64,000 nt of DNA from Anaeramoeba flamelloides (Eukaryota > Metamonada > Anaeramoebidae), in contig JANTQA010000023.1 of the NCBI GenBank assembly GCA_027625915.1, forward strand, positions 15,624,001-15,688,000. The letters are read 5' to 3'. Both the position numbers and the translations under genes were made by a program. This document shows positions 11,916 to 23,424 of this stretch, in pieces. Positions within the stretch are counted from its first letter, which is position 1; each line of letters begins with the position of its first letter. The notes under the pieces are model-generated. The model did no database searches. It was given only the letters and a program-made list of their open reading frames with translations, and was not told where the DNA came from.

Positions 11916-12376
11916 TCAAAGTTCCACTTATTAAAAATTGCTGTACTCAAAAAGTGAAATAAAAATACAATAAAAATAAAATAAAAAATGGTTTTACAGA
12001 AATTTATTTTTTAATTTATTAATTTAAAAATAACTTTATATTGATAATAAATACTCGGGTACAAAATAAAAATAAAGTTGTTTTAAAAATTTTTCTTCAT
12101 TTTGTTTTCACAATCTGAAATAATTTTTTAAAATTCAACGGAATTAAATACGCAATAATTTATGTTGTTATTTAAAATGCAAAATTATTGTTATTAATGT
12201 TTGGTGACAATTGTAAATAATAAGAGTGGCAGCTGCAGTAATAATAATGATAATGCTAATGCTAATGATGATGATAATGGGGGTTTCTAATTATTTAAAT
12301 TTTACATATGGCGATATATCAATAATAATTTGGTAAACGAAAAATGGAAAGAAAAAAAAAGAAAATAAAAACATTC

Positions 12377-15300
12377 TCAGTTGTTCAATTCTTTTAATCT
12401 TCCCTGCACGTCAATCAAAAAAACATTGATCTCATCATAAAGTTTTACAAGAACTTTCTGTGACACAGTTTTTTTTAACTTTTTTTCGATTTTCTTTATT
12501 TTCTTTTTTTGTATTTCATCATTTTGTAAAATATCTAATTTTTTAATATGATCAAACACTGCAATCTTTGTCTCAAACAATTTTTTCACTCTTTCATTTG
12601 TAGCGTGTTTGATTTGGTCGTTTTTTATTTTGTTTAATTTTTTGGTCGAGAAAATTAAATTTTGTGATTGCAAAATCATATTTTCCTTAGAATTTTTTTC
12701 TTTTAAAAATTCATTTCTTTGATCAACAATAAACTTTAATTCTTTGATCTGGTTATGTAAAATTAATATTTGATCAAAACTTAATTTCTGTTTAAAACAG
12801 CTTTTAATTTGAAGAAATTGTTTGGTAATTAGCGGGTTTTCAATTTTAGGGTTGCTTTTTAATAATTTTTTTATTTTATGAATTTTGTGGTAAATATATT
12901 TATGTTGATCTCGAGAAATTTCTTCTTTACGAATAAAATATAATGAAAGATCTTTTTTTCTTTTTTCGTGTTCTTCTTTGGTTTCAAACGACGAAAAAAG
13001 TTTTTCTCGGTTTGTGAAGATTATTTTGGATTTTTCATTTAACTTTTGTTCGATCAATACTTTTAACTTGGGATTATGTCTTTTTTTCCTTTCCTTGGTC
13101 AAGGTTTTTAATTTTTGAATTTTTTTAACCATATTTTCATCAATTTTGAATTCTTCTGTATTCGTTTCTACGTTATTTGTTTCTTGGTTTTCCGAATTTA
13201 CTTTTTCTATTTTAGGCTGTTTATCTTGGTTCTCTTTCTTATCCAATTTTTTGTCTTTTTCTTCAAGTTTGTTAAAAATATTTTCATTTTCAAATTCATT
13301 TTCTTTATACACTTTTTCCTTTTCCTTTTCCTTTTCCTTTTCCTTTTCATCCACCTTTGAATTATTTTTCTTATTTTCTTCATTTGTATTTTTTTCCTTT
13401 TCTTCTAAATTTGATTTTTTTTCATTTGAAATCGATTTTTCACGCGGTATTGCATTTTTGAACAAGTTCTCAACCCATTCCTTTTCTTTATTCGTTGCGC
13501 TGTTGTTCCGTTTGAGTTGTTGGGAAAGTTCGTTTTCCTTTTCTTTTTTAACAACCCAATCAAATCTATAATCATAAACATATCCTCTTTTTAAAAATAA
13601 ATTCCTGAAAATTTCTCTCAATTTTGAATAATTTGGTTTCTCGTTATATTCCAAATTCTTGCAATATCTTATTACTTTTAAAAATTCATCTATTATTAAT
13701 TGTAATAAAAGGATATTTTGAAAATAAAACGAAATAATTATTAGCTTCATGTAATTTTTATTGTTGTTTAGAAAAAAATAATTCATATCATTCAAGAATT
13801 ATCCAGTTACTTTGAAAAGTAGAACAGTGTTTGTTGTTTCAATGAATGATTAAGATTAACTAAGAAAAAAGACAAAATTACTTTTTTAAACTTTGATCAT
13901 TTTTTCTTTCTTTTAAACCCTTCTAATATCAATCTAATATAAACCATTTTCCAGTTAAAGGGGGGGGGGGGTGTAAAGTGTTCCTTCAAATTGTCTAATA
14001 CATACATTCTAAAACAGTTTGGGTAACACTTTATATAAAACTTTTATTTCAGACGTTTTTTAAAACTGCTGTGTTTTTGTTTAATTATACTCTGTATAAA
14101 AAAATAGAGTTGTATTTTTTTAGTAAAGTGGCGATTTGCTTACAATTAAATTGATTTTATTTTTTCCATTTTTACTCTTGGCTGAATTTTCTTTATATTG
14201 GGAAGAAGAGTTACAAAGGAAAAAGATCAAGTGGTTACTTGCTAATATTGTATTACACTGAAACATGAAAGTATGAGTAACTTGAAAATAAAAAAGAAAA
14301 AGGCAAAGGCAAAAATGAAACAAAGATTTAAAGCAAATCAGATCAAAAAAAAAAAATTGAAATTAAAACTTCAAAAAACTACAACCTGCAAAATGAACAT
14401 TCATTTTTCAACTATCAAATTAAATAAATTGATCAAAAGTGTTGTGGACGTGATTTTGGGAGTCCTTAATTAAATGAGAGAATTGAGTTTTTTTTTCATT
14501 TTTTTTAATGCTTATTATAAACTGATTCTTGTAATTTCTTTTTTCTTTTTAATTTTTTTATTTTTTTTTGTTTTTTTTTCTTGGCTTTTTAAACACTTAA
14601 ATAATTTGGGTGTGTTCTTCCTTTGAAAAATCGTGAAATCTCTGATTTTATGCTTAACTCTCTCCTCTAAGAAAATTTAAGTAAAAGTACACCTAGATTG
14701 TAATTTACATTTCTTCAATAATAATAATTAAATTTATTGTTTGAAAAAAATATTTTTTTTTCTTCTTTCTTCAGTTCTCAATAAAAACAAGATATTATCA
14801 TCTTTCCAAAATTAATCTTAAATTTTATTGATTTATTAAACCCCCAAAAAAAAAAAAAAAAAAGAAAACAATCAAAATAATTTTTTTTTTTTAATTTTAA
14901 GATCATAATCTGGTGGTTTATTGGAATAATTAATGAACCAAAAATTGATTTAAATTGTATTGTAATTAAATTTAAGTATTGTATTTCAAAAAAGCAAAAT
15001 TTTCAAAAAACAAATTGGTACTCAAATGTTAAGACATTATTGCAAAAAGATTTATCGCTGCTTTATCACAACGTGGCAATTTTTCTTTTTTATTAGTGGA
15101 TTAGAAATTTGCCTAAACCAGCGAGTACTTAAAATATTGCTTATTGGGATTTAGTCTTAAAATCCACATTTTTCATTGAAATTATTGAGCATAAAAATAG
15201 TATGACACACACTATAGATGAAAGGATCTTTTAAAAAAATTAGATCTAAAAATAGTAATGTTATTAAAGCCATCACGAGTTTTCAGTCTCTGATATTAAA

Positions 15301-17515
15301 AATTAAAACTCAAACTATTGAAAAAAAAATCATTTTTACTTTTTATTTTTTAGTTTACAAATTTCAATGATTCACTGGTTCATTAGGTTGATTTATCCAA
15401 CTTTAAGGACTACCAGTCAGCCTCTGAACGTGTTGAGTTATTATGTTATTTTACTTTCACTTCTCAAAAAGAATTTTCGTTCTGAAGAAATTGGATTAAA
15501 AATTACTAGTTTTGATGTTTAAAAAACATTACAAATAGATCTTTACCCTTTCACACATACTTTTTTTCAATCTTTTTTAATGAAAAGGAAAATTGAAAAT
15601 AACAAAAAAAATTATTTAAAAAAAAAATGGCTTGATTGGATTTTCAAGTAAAAGTCCAAATTTGAAAGCATTTCAAACATGTTAAAAGCAACTTCAAAAA
15701 ATATTTAGGCCAGCCACAGTAATTTTTTTGTGTTGATATCAGAAAGTTGAAATGTAAATTGTGAAATATTAAAATCAAATTTTAGTAGGATCTTTGAAAG
15801 GTGAAAATTGTGAAAATTGTATGAATTGTAAAAATTTCCCATCATTTTGTAAAAGAAATTCTTGTTGGTCAAATATAACTGGGATTAAAGAACTCTTCCA
15901 AGAGCGTTTTTAGACCCTATTTCCTCGTTTTCACATGAAAACGTAGTCCTTAACGTTTCTAATACCTTAAAAATTGATAGGTGATCGATTTTTTTTGACA
16001 TTTACCAAGAACAAACTGTCTTTGCTAAAAGGCAATGAATTAATTCGAATCTTATAAAATTCAAAACAGGTGTGAACTAACGAAAAAAAATTTCTTGAAA
16101 AGAAATAAAGAAATGGTTATAATTTTATGTCTTTCTATGAATAATTCGATTTTTTTTACTGTCGCTATGGTTGCTATGGCTACTTTGAGTTCTACGAACA
16201 ATGTAATACCCAATTCGTTTTTGTCGATCATCGAAAAAATTAAAAAAAGAAAATCGCAATAAAAACAAGATTTTTGAAATTCTGGGAATGAAGGTCAAAC
16301 CTGGTATTCCTTCACACAAAACTGTGTCTTTTGTGATAACTTTTAAATTGCAAATTTGATCGTTCACTGGTGTTTTGAGTGACAAATTCAAATCTTGCCA
16401 TGGCAGCCTCCCTTTTAAAAGGTAAATCAGCATGTATGTTAAGCTTTCTAGATCGTCTCTTCTCGATTGCTCAATGCCCAAATGGGTATTTATCGAACAG
16501 TATCTGGAAGTTCCAACGAGACTCTGATTATTCTTATATTGGTTTGGCTTGTGGGTCCAAAAGTCTCGGTACAATTTGGAGAGGCCAAAGTCAATGATAT
16601 ATATTTGATCTTTGTTCTTGCCGCTGCCGATAACAAAGTTTTCAGGTTTGATGTCACGGTACAGAAATGACTTTGAGTGGATATGCTCAAGTCTACTCAG
16701 TAACTGATCGGCAATCATCAAGACTGTCTTTAAACTGAATTTCTTTCCACAATAATACAACAATTGATTTAAATTTTTTCCCAAATAATCCATAATGAGA
16801 AATTGCCGATAGTTGGTCTCCCCAAATTCGTACACTTCGGGTACTCCTGGTAGTCCTTCCAATATATTGTAGACCTTTTTTTCATATTCTAAATGCCTGT
16901 CTTGTATTTTCGTTTCCTTTGGTTGGTTTATTTTGTTGAAACAAATTTATTTTTTATGTGTGAAGATGATTGGATGAATGAAAAATTATTATATTTTTTT
17001 TTTTTTTTCCCTTTCATTTATTTTGTTAATGAAATTGGTTGATCAAAAATGTCTTTATGTTTTTCTCAAGAAGAATAATTTTTTGCTTTATTCTCAAAAG
17101 ACATTTTGATTTTCAAAAAAAGATTTTGGGAATTCTTCAAAGAAAAAAAAAAAAACCTAGTTGTATCGAAAAGAGAAGATTGTAACACCAGTGGCATTAC
17201 GTTTTTGTTTTGTTTTTCGTGTTACTTTCTTTGTTAAGTGATTTGAATTTCTTTTCGAAAAAAAAGAAAAAAAAAAATTTATTAAAAAGAAAACAAAAAA
17301 GTTAAATGTACAAATTTTATTGCATAGCTTTCGCCTGTTGATTTTTTAACACATAGGTGGACATTACCAAAAGATCCACTCCCCAGTTTCTGTTCAATAA
17401 TATACTTGGTATTCAAAATAGAGTGTTTCTTCGGGATCCAATCTTTTGGCGGCAAATCGTAGATCAAATTCTTAAATTGTTCATCAGTTTTGTTTAACGA
17501 AGCTATGTTTCCCAT
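12377..17515 (-). CDS. Casein kinase 1 family protein kinase with long charged C-terminal tail, three exons
   Basis: Exons 17515-17312, 16916-16301 and 13689-12377 join in phase to 710 residues. Seen: glycine loop GSGSFGNV (45-52), Lys67, catalytic loop YRDIKPENF (Asp156), DFG at 177-179, and the CK1 signature GIEQSRRDDLESL. The end of the kinase fold (YCKNLEYNEKPNYSKLREIF to YDYRFDW, about 280-320) is encoded only in the third exon. CK1 enzymes are Ser/Thr kinases acting in vesicle traffic, cytoskeleton and signalling. Residues about 320-710 are a Lys/Glu-rich, coiled-coil-like tail with a KE hexamer tract and no known domain. The start is MGNIASL; a Gly at position 2 could be myristoylated (inference). 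Intron 1 is 395 bp and intron 2 is 2611 bp. Family assignment is firm. Confidence 0.88.
13690..16300 (-). other. 2.6 kb intron of the CK1 gene
   Basis: In gene orientation it runs from GTTTGACC to AATAATAG and restores the Asp codon of EGIPDEFL. It contains a full copy of the ~580 bp repeat (14130-14735), an 11-G run near 13961, and a fragment near 15910 whose inverse occurs near 21340. No gene was seen inside. Confidence 0.75.
14130..14735. repeat. About 580 bp dispersed repeat, copy 1 of 3
   Basis: It matches 46333-46935 and 61722-62262 in the same orientation. Shared blocks include GGGAAGAAGAGTTACAAAGG, AAAGATCAAGTG, TTTAAAGCAAATCAGATCAA, GAACATTCAT and, near the end, AATCGTGAAA and GTAATTTACA. 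A 66-residue open frame here is not kept in the other copies, so it is not a gene. Confidence 0.8.
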
Positions 17516-18059
17516 TCGTAAATAAAAAAAAAAACACAATTAAAGCAAAGGGAAGATTTGCTTTTTTTTAAACAAAGACCGTTTTTGAGAAAAAATTGGT
17601 GACTAGTGAAAAGTAAACTGAATGATAAAAAATAAAAAACAATTAAAAACAAAAATTATTTTTAACCAATTAGAACTTCTCAAAATTTGGTTTTGTAATT
17701 TCCCTTGTTAAACAATTTTAAATACGATAAATTTTTGGAGTCCTCAATCGAAAACAAAATTAAATCAACCTTATTTTTGTTCAGAGTTATTGATACTTGA
17801 ATAGGAAAAGTAATCTTCTTTTTGGAATCTTTGAGATTCAAAAAGTTGATAAAATTCAAATGTGGATTCGACTTGGTTTATAAAATAAGATGCAATGTTG
17901 TGAAAAAATAAGTTTTTCAAAATATTCAAAGTTTGAAAAAACTCAAACACATTTGTAAGTATTGTTTTTTTAATAAAACACTTGTTTTTCTTTGTGTAAA
18001 CCGCATTTTTATTTTTAGAGTAAAAATTTACCCCAATACCCCTTCTTTCAGTTTTTTAC

Positions 18060-18290
18060 TTGCTTCTAAAATTAAGTTTACTGTTAATTTTAAAATACAA
18101 AGATTAAAAGTTTCATTCAGCTTTCCAAAAAAAACAACTTCCCAAAGAATTAAACCAAATCACCAAAGTAGTGAATTCTACAACGTTTAATTAATAAATT
18201 AAACTGGTTTTTCGGCTTTAATAAGTCCAAATGTTCCATGATTTTTTCAATCTTTTTTGGTAAGCTCAATAAAAATATTGTCCACCCTTT
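18060..18290. repeat. Inverted-arm element, 'CATTCAGCTTTCC' family, copy 1
   Basis: The left arm (TACTGTTAATTTTAAAATAC, then TTTCATTCAGCTTTCCAAAA) is related to the arms at 38.1-38.4 kb and at 19235. A weaker inverse arm (GGTAAGCTCAATAAAAATAT) closes the element. A short open frame across it is produced by the arm and is not a gene. Confidence 0.5.
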
Positions 18291-19234
18291 TTTAAAGCAG
18301 ACCAAATTAAGAAATCATACTAATGAGATAAAATAATTTTCCAAAATAAAAAAAAAAATATTTGCAATTTTTTTAATAAACTCTACCAATCAAAAATTCA
18401 CCAAGAGGTAATTTGTGATTAGTTAAAATCAAAAATTGAAGCAAAATTGAGGAAATTTTAAGAAAAAAGTACTCAATCGAGGCATCAATTTTAATTTTGA
18501 ATAGTCAGGGATTTTAATTTTGAAAACAACTGTGTTGGCTTTAAAGTTTCACTTTTTTGAGCTTTTTGAGATCTCGTCGATTTTATTGTATTTTTTTCTA
18601 TTTCTCAAATGAATTATTTTTAACTCTAAAATATTACCAAATCATTGCTGTTTCAAATTTAGATGGTTACAAATTACCCCCAAATTGAATTAAATCGAAT
18701 TAAAGTGTTTTTGTTCTTAAAGGAAACAATTTGTGTAAATTTGAAGAATTTAACACTTTTGGACATTTAAATCTGGAATCAAGTCATTTTTTTTCAGAAA
18801 CGTACAATTCTTTGGAACTGAGAATTCTTGTAAACTTTTTTTTTTATTACTTTTTTTGTCTTTGAGATCTTGTGAATTAATTTTTTTTGATTTACATTTT
18901 TCCATCAAAAGAAGGGCTATTTCACAATATCCTTTTAGGTGTCAAGTTATAAATTGAGTTGGAAGAAATCTACGATAAAGGACAAGATCATTAATTAAAC
19001 AACTCTTCAAAATGGAAATTGGAACCTAAAATATTTGAATTTTTTAAATTTTTTAGATAACAACTCAAAAAATCAACCAAATAAATCCAAATTTCAAATC
19101 ATGATCTATTTATTGGAGAAGCTTAGAGGTCAAAAAAATTCTTCAAGTGAAAGTGTGTTGACAAAATGTTTTCCTTTGATTATTTGTATTGTATAGATAA
19201 CCGTTTCTGTGTTGATAACGTTTAAGGATTTTCA

Positions 19235-19840
19235 AGGTTTTGTTCTTTCTGTTAATTGCAAATTAAAAAGATAAAAATTTTCATTTAGCTTTTCAAAATT
19301 ACAGTGATCAAAATAATGAGTGCCAAAAAAATTTAATCCATCTTTCAAAATAAAAAGCGTGTTTTTTTGTTATAGAAGACCCATACACCAACCGATCAAA
19401 GAAACTGTTAATAAACCCTAAATAAATATGGTTTTGGGTTCTTAAAGTTCTATTATTTAAAAAGAAATTTAAAAAATAAAGGATCAAATTGCAAAATTTA
19501 TCTCAAAAAAGAGAGTAAATTTTTGTAAAATTTTTATATATTAAAAAACACAAAAATTTCAAAAACGATGATAATATTATTGAAAATTTTCAACTATTTT
19601 CATGAATAATTTAAATTTTACTGAAAATACGCAGACCTTTACTTTCAAAATTGATTTGAACGTAGGTATAATATTGCGTAGTTGATTGAATGTTGCCTTG
19701 GAACAAGAAGAAAAAAAAGCACGGTTTATATTTTAAAACACTGATTATCGTCTTTGGGCAGTCATTTTTTTGATCACTGTAATTTTGGAAAGTATTGAAA
19801 ATTTTGTTCTGTATATTTTTCAAACAATAGTTACAATTAT
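19235..19840. repeat. Inverted-arm element surrounding a Tc1-type MITE
   Basis: The outer left arm, about 19235-19300 (CTGTTAATTGCAAATTAAAA, TTTTCATTTAGCTTTTC), is matched inverted at about 19782-19840 (TTTTGGAAAGTATTGAAAAT). The centre is occupied by the element at 19302-19779. Confidence 0.5.
19302..19779. mobile_element. Tc1/mariner-type MITE (CAGTGATCAAAA ends)
   Basis: The left end CAGTGATCAAAATAATGAG and the right end with its complement (CATTTTTTTGATCACTG) lie between two TA dinucleotides. It is 478 bp long with no coding capacity. The bases just outside the TA also form an inverted pair, so the exact boundary could be wider. Confidence 0.7.
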
Positions 19841-21631
19841 TTTTATAACGACAGTGCGAATTAAATGCTTTCTAAAATGCTTATCTATTAGATCTTTTTT
19901 AAATATACAATTGTGGTATTTTTTTGAAAATGGTCAAGTTGAAAAACCTTCTTACTTATCAAATTGGAAATTTGCCTGAAGAAGAAACAAAAATCCAAAA
20001 GTACCCGCTGATTCCCCCCATCACTTTTTATACAATAATTGTCAATTTAAAGATAAATAAATACATTCACTTTAAAACCATTAGGGGAAAGTTCAGTAGA
20101 TGGTAAACAAACTCTATTTGAAATTTGATTTGAAATCTTCATAAATTTTATCAATTAAAAATTTCAAATAACAATAATGAAAATAAAAATTCTTTAATTC
20201 TCTAAATTAGTTACAGTGTTAGAATTTCCATTTTTGAATTGTAAAATTTGCTGATTTATTTGAATTCTTGGTGGTTGATTGTTTTTTTTTTTTTGAAAGA
20301 AAAACCGAAATTTCATTTCGTTTATTATACATTTAACATGGAAGTTATGAAATCAAAATTTAAATAAAAAAAATTAAATTTCATTTAAAAAATTGATTCA
20401 AAATCACCAAAAAAATCTTAATTACCAAAATTTCAGAGATTGGAAAAAATCTAAAAAAAGATTAAAATAATTCATCTTGGTTTATGTGCTATTTTTAAAA
20501 TAATTTTTTTACACATAAAAAAGTTCATTCAGTGATTTTCTAAAAAAATTACTAATCAAAATCTCTTTTTTTATTAAGAAAATATTTGATAAATTCTGAA
20601 TTCGTTAGTTTTGGTTTGGAGTTGTATTTATTTTTCAAGTAAAAAAAAAGAAAAAAATAACAGTTAAAGAAATATTTGAAAGTATCAAAAAAAAACTAAT
20701 TTCTCAAAAAATAAATAAGAAAAAATAAAAATAATGATATATCTTACGTAGTAAATTGTAAATTAATAGGCAATGCTTGACTAAACAAACGAATCAAATA
20801 TAAATTCATAAACAAAGAATAAATTCTAATAGAAAACTTTGGAGCACAAGTAAAGTATAAAAAATTAGACTTTTTACACAATCTATATCTCTGAAATTTT
20901 GAAATGTTCTTTCTGAAATTAATTACATATCAAAGAAAAAGAAAATAAGCTCGAGATAAATGATTAAAAGTTTTTTTCTTTTTAGTGTTTTGAAAAAAGA
21001 TCTATTGTAATAATTAAAAATTAGTTACAAAATCATAACAATACTTAACACAATTTCCAAAACACACAACTAACCTGATTTTTCTTCGGGTAAAGTATAT
21101 GTTAAAATTATTTACATTATACTTCATTTTTGCTACAAACAAATAATTGAAAAAAATTGTGTATTGAGAATTTAATATCTGAAAAATATTAATGTGGAAA
21201 AAAATTCTGAAAATTTTTTCAATTTTCAAAGATATAGTTGATAATAAAATAATAACCTACTAATAAATGCTCAAAAAAAGTTAAATTAACTTTATAAACC
21301 ATTTTATCTCAAAGTTTACATTTTTAGGTGAAAACTGGAAATAGGGTCTAAAAAAAGCAATTAAAATGTTATACCATCTCAGTTAAATATACACTATAAG
21401 AATTTCCTTTATAAAAAAAAGTTAAATTTTCAAAAATACAACAATTTCCTTCTTTAAATTTCATTGCAGATTTTTTTTGAGTTTTGTTTTTAAAAAAGAA
21501 ATTTTCTATTATTGAAAAATTAATTTTTTGACAAAAAAAAAGACTCTTTGTCACTGAAATAGAAAAAAAAGAAAGAAAATATAAAAAGTAGTTGTCTATT
21601 AAATCAAAAAAAAAAAAAAAAAAAACAAGAG

Positions 21632-22890
21632 ATGGTGAATTCCTTTATTTCAAAAAATATACCCCTTTATGTCTTATTACATAGTCAACTATTATACAGA
21701 TTAGAAATATTTGATTTAACAAAAACAGATTTTAAAGACATTGGTACTTCAATTAATAAAAAAATACAATTTTTATTTTTATTAATTAACCCACATTCCC
21801 CTAGTCTTATTTATAAAGCTGAAGTAAAAATTGATCCAGTTAGAATAACAATATATATAAGAAGATTTAAGTTAATACAAAAATTAAAAACCCCTGGTTT
21901 TGACGAATTAATTAATTATCTACCTTTTAGAGAAAAAGAATACGAAAATATCAACAGGTAATCAAATAACTTAAAAGTTTTAGAAATTGAACTGAATAAG
22001 TATCAGATTAGTCAATAAAAAAAAAGTTCAAGTTGGAAAGTCCACAAATATTTAAAAATTATCCAAATAAATAACACAATAAACAAGTAGTCGCGTGGTT
22101 AAGTGCCGTCAAGTACCTAGGTTTTCTTGAGTTTTTCTGTTTTATCTGTAAAGTGTTCTCGGGTTTTTTAAGGGTTTCTATTTTATTTACAAAGTGTTCT
22201 AGGTTTTTTTTTTTACTTTTTGAAATAAACAGAAAATTTTAATAAATTTTCGGTTTATTTCAAAAAGCAAAAAAACAAAACCAAAGAAAATATATCGATT
22301 TTACAAAACAACAGAAAACTCAAAAAAACCTAAAAGCACTTTTTTTAATTTTAGAAATAAAAAGAAACTTTAAGTACTTTTCTTTTTATTTCTCAAATTA
22401 AAAAAAAAGCTAACGACAGTTTTCCAGAATTTAAAAGAATAGAGTAAAATCTAAGATTTTACCCAATTAATTTGTATTCTGGAAAAACCAAAGACAAAAG
22501 ATATTTAAAATAGAAGGGTTCAAATTCAATTTTAAAACTTCGAAAATTTTCAAATTATTTAAATAGAAACTCTTATGTTATTTATGAAGAAAAATAAATC
22601 AAAATATTGTGAGATATGTAAAAAAAACAAATAATTTAGATATCATTGAAAATTTGAACCATTTTCTATGGAATAACCCAGCCTATGAAAATAATGGTAA
22701 AATCTGGATATCAGAATTAAAAAAAATTAATATTTTTAATCTACTAAAAAATAATAATATTTTCAATATTGTACAAAAAAAGATTCATCAAGTTTATTAG
22801 AATTAGTGGATAATAAACTTATCTTTGAGTCTTTAATAAGATTTCTAAATAAAAATTTAGGAATTCGGGCACACAAGAGGTATTAATAAC
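21632..22890 (+). mobile_element. LINE (non-LTR retrotransposon) tail, 5'-truncated, split by a fold-back element
   Basis: The frame from 21632 gives INPHSPSLIYKAEVKID and YIRRFKLIQKLKTPGF. These parallel the reverse complement of 32.4-33.5 kb and the sequence after 25.9 kb. After an insertion at about 22086-22495, the LINE resumes with SILKLRKFSNYLNRNSY, then YCEICKK and NHFLW, a remnant of the C-terminal CCHC zinc motif of LINE polymerases, and FLNKNLGIRA. Stops and frame shifts show it is dead. The 3' end runs into an AT microsatellite. Confidence 0.8.
22086..22495. mobile_element. Modular fold-back element, copy 1, nested in a LINE
   Basis: The left end reads AAGTGCCGTCAAGTACC, then AGGTTTTCTTGAGTTTTCTG. 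The arms contain ~55 bp near-tandem units ending TTCTAGGTTTTTTT. The inverse units (CAGAAAACTCAAAAAAACCT) follow after a central AATAAACAGAAAATTTTAAT palindrome. A second module, a ~65 bp palindrome between TTTTCCAGAAT and ATTCTGGAAAA, closes the copy. LINE sequence stops and resumes on either side. Confidence 0.75.
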
Positions 22891-22900
22891 CCCTTCTTTA

Positions 22901-22920
22901 ATATATATATATATATATAT
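22901..22920. repeat. (AT)n microsatellite
   Basis: About ten AT dinucleotides directly downstream of the LINE tail, perhaps grown from its 3' end. Confidence 0.9.
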
Positions 22921-23424
22921 ACTCTTTTTTCTTTCTTCAACCTAACATTTTTTCAAAAAATATCACAGTTAATGAAAAATCAAATTTTCTATCATAAAAT
23001 TAGGAAAAATTTTGAAATCATATTTGCAGATGTGTAGTAACTATTGAAAAGTTTACATACTTTCTTCAACTTTTACCAAAAAATTTATTTAATGATTCTT
23101 GATACTATTTCAAATTAATGAGTTTACATTTCTAAATTATTCAAATCTGGGATGGAGACTTTTACTGTTTTTAATTAAGATCAGAATTGAAACACTTCAC
23201 ATTATGAATTTAAATGAGAGAAAAAATCTAAAAAGGATGTTTGTTTTTAGAAAATTTCTAACAATCTGCAAGGAATAATAAAGATTTTTGACAAAAATAG
23301 TTTTCTAAAACTAATAATCAGAGTTCTGAATTAAAAACAACATTTATCAGATATTTATCACATTTCCATCCTAAAAATCAACCTACCTTGAACAAATCAA
23401 CAAAAATAAACATTTTTTCTACAA

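Larger units (their letters stand above)
10597..12376. other. Intergenic between Rab24-like and CK1 genes
   Basis: The two genes converge here, 3' end to 3' end. The stretch holds the Tc1-type MITE, a repeat copy at 11411-11915, and an imperfect AAT/GAT/GCT trinucleotide tract at about 12232-12282. I see no gene. Confidence 0.55.
17516..23424. other. Repeat-rich intergenic region
   Basis: No host gene recognised over 5.9 kb between the divergent CK1 and SR-beta-like genes. It contains inverted-arm elements at 18060-18290 and 19235-19840, a Tc1-type MITE at 19302-19779, and a LINE tail from 21632 to 22890 split by a fold-back element. 17.6-18.0 kb and 19.9-21.6 kb show only AT-rich sequence. 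Confidence 0.55.

Noticed and set aside
12232-12282. Asn/Asp-type trinucleotide tract as a coding exon
   Set aside because: The open frame is under 30 codons with no splice partner.
14273-14473. 66-residue open frame
   Set aside because: It lies in the ~580 bp repeat and is not open in the other two copies.
22084-22110. Sequence like a tRNA A box (GCGTGGTTAAGTGCC)
   Set aside because: No B box or acceptor-stem pairing follows; it is the end of the fold-back element.
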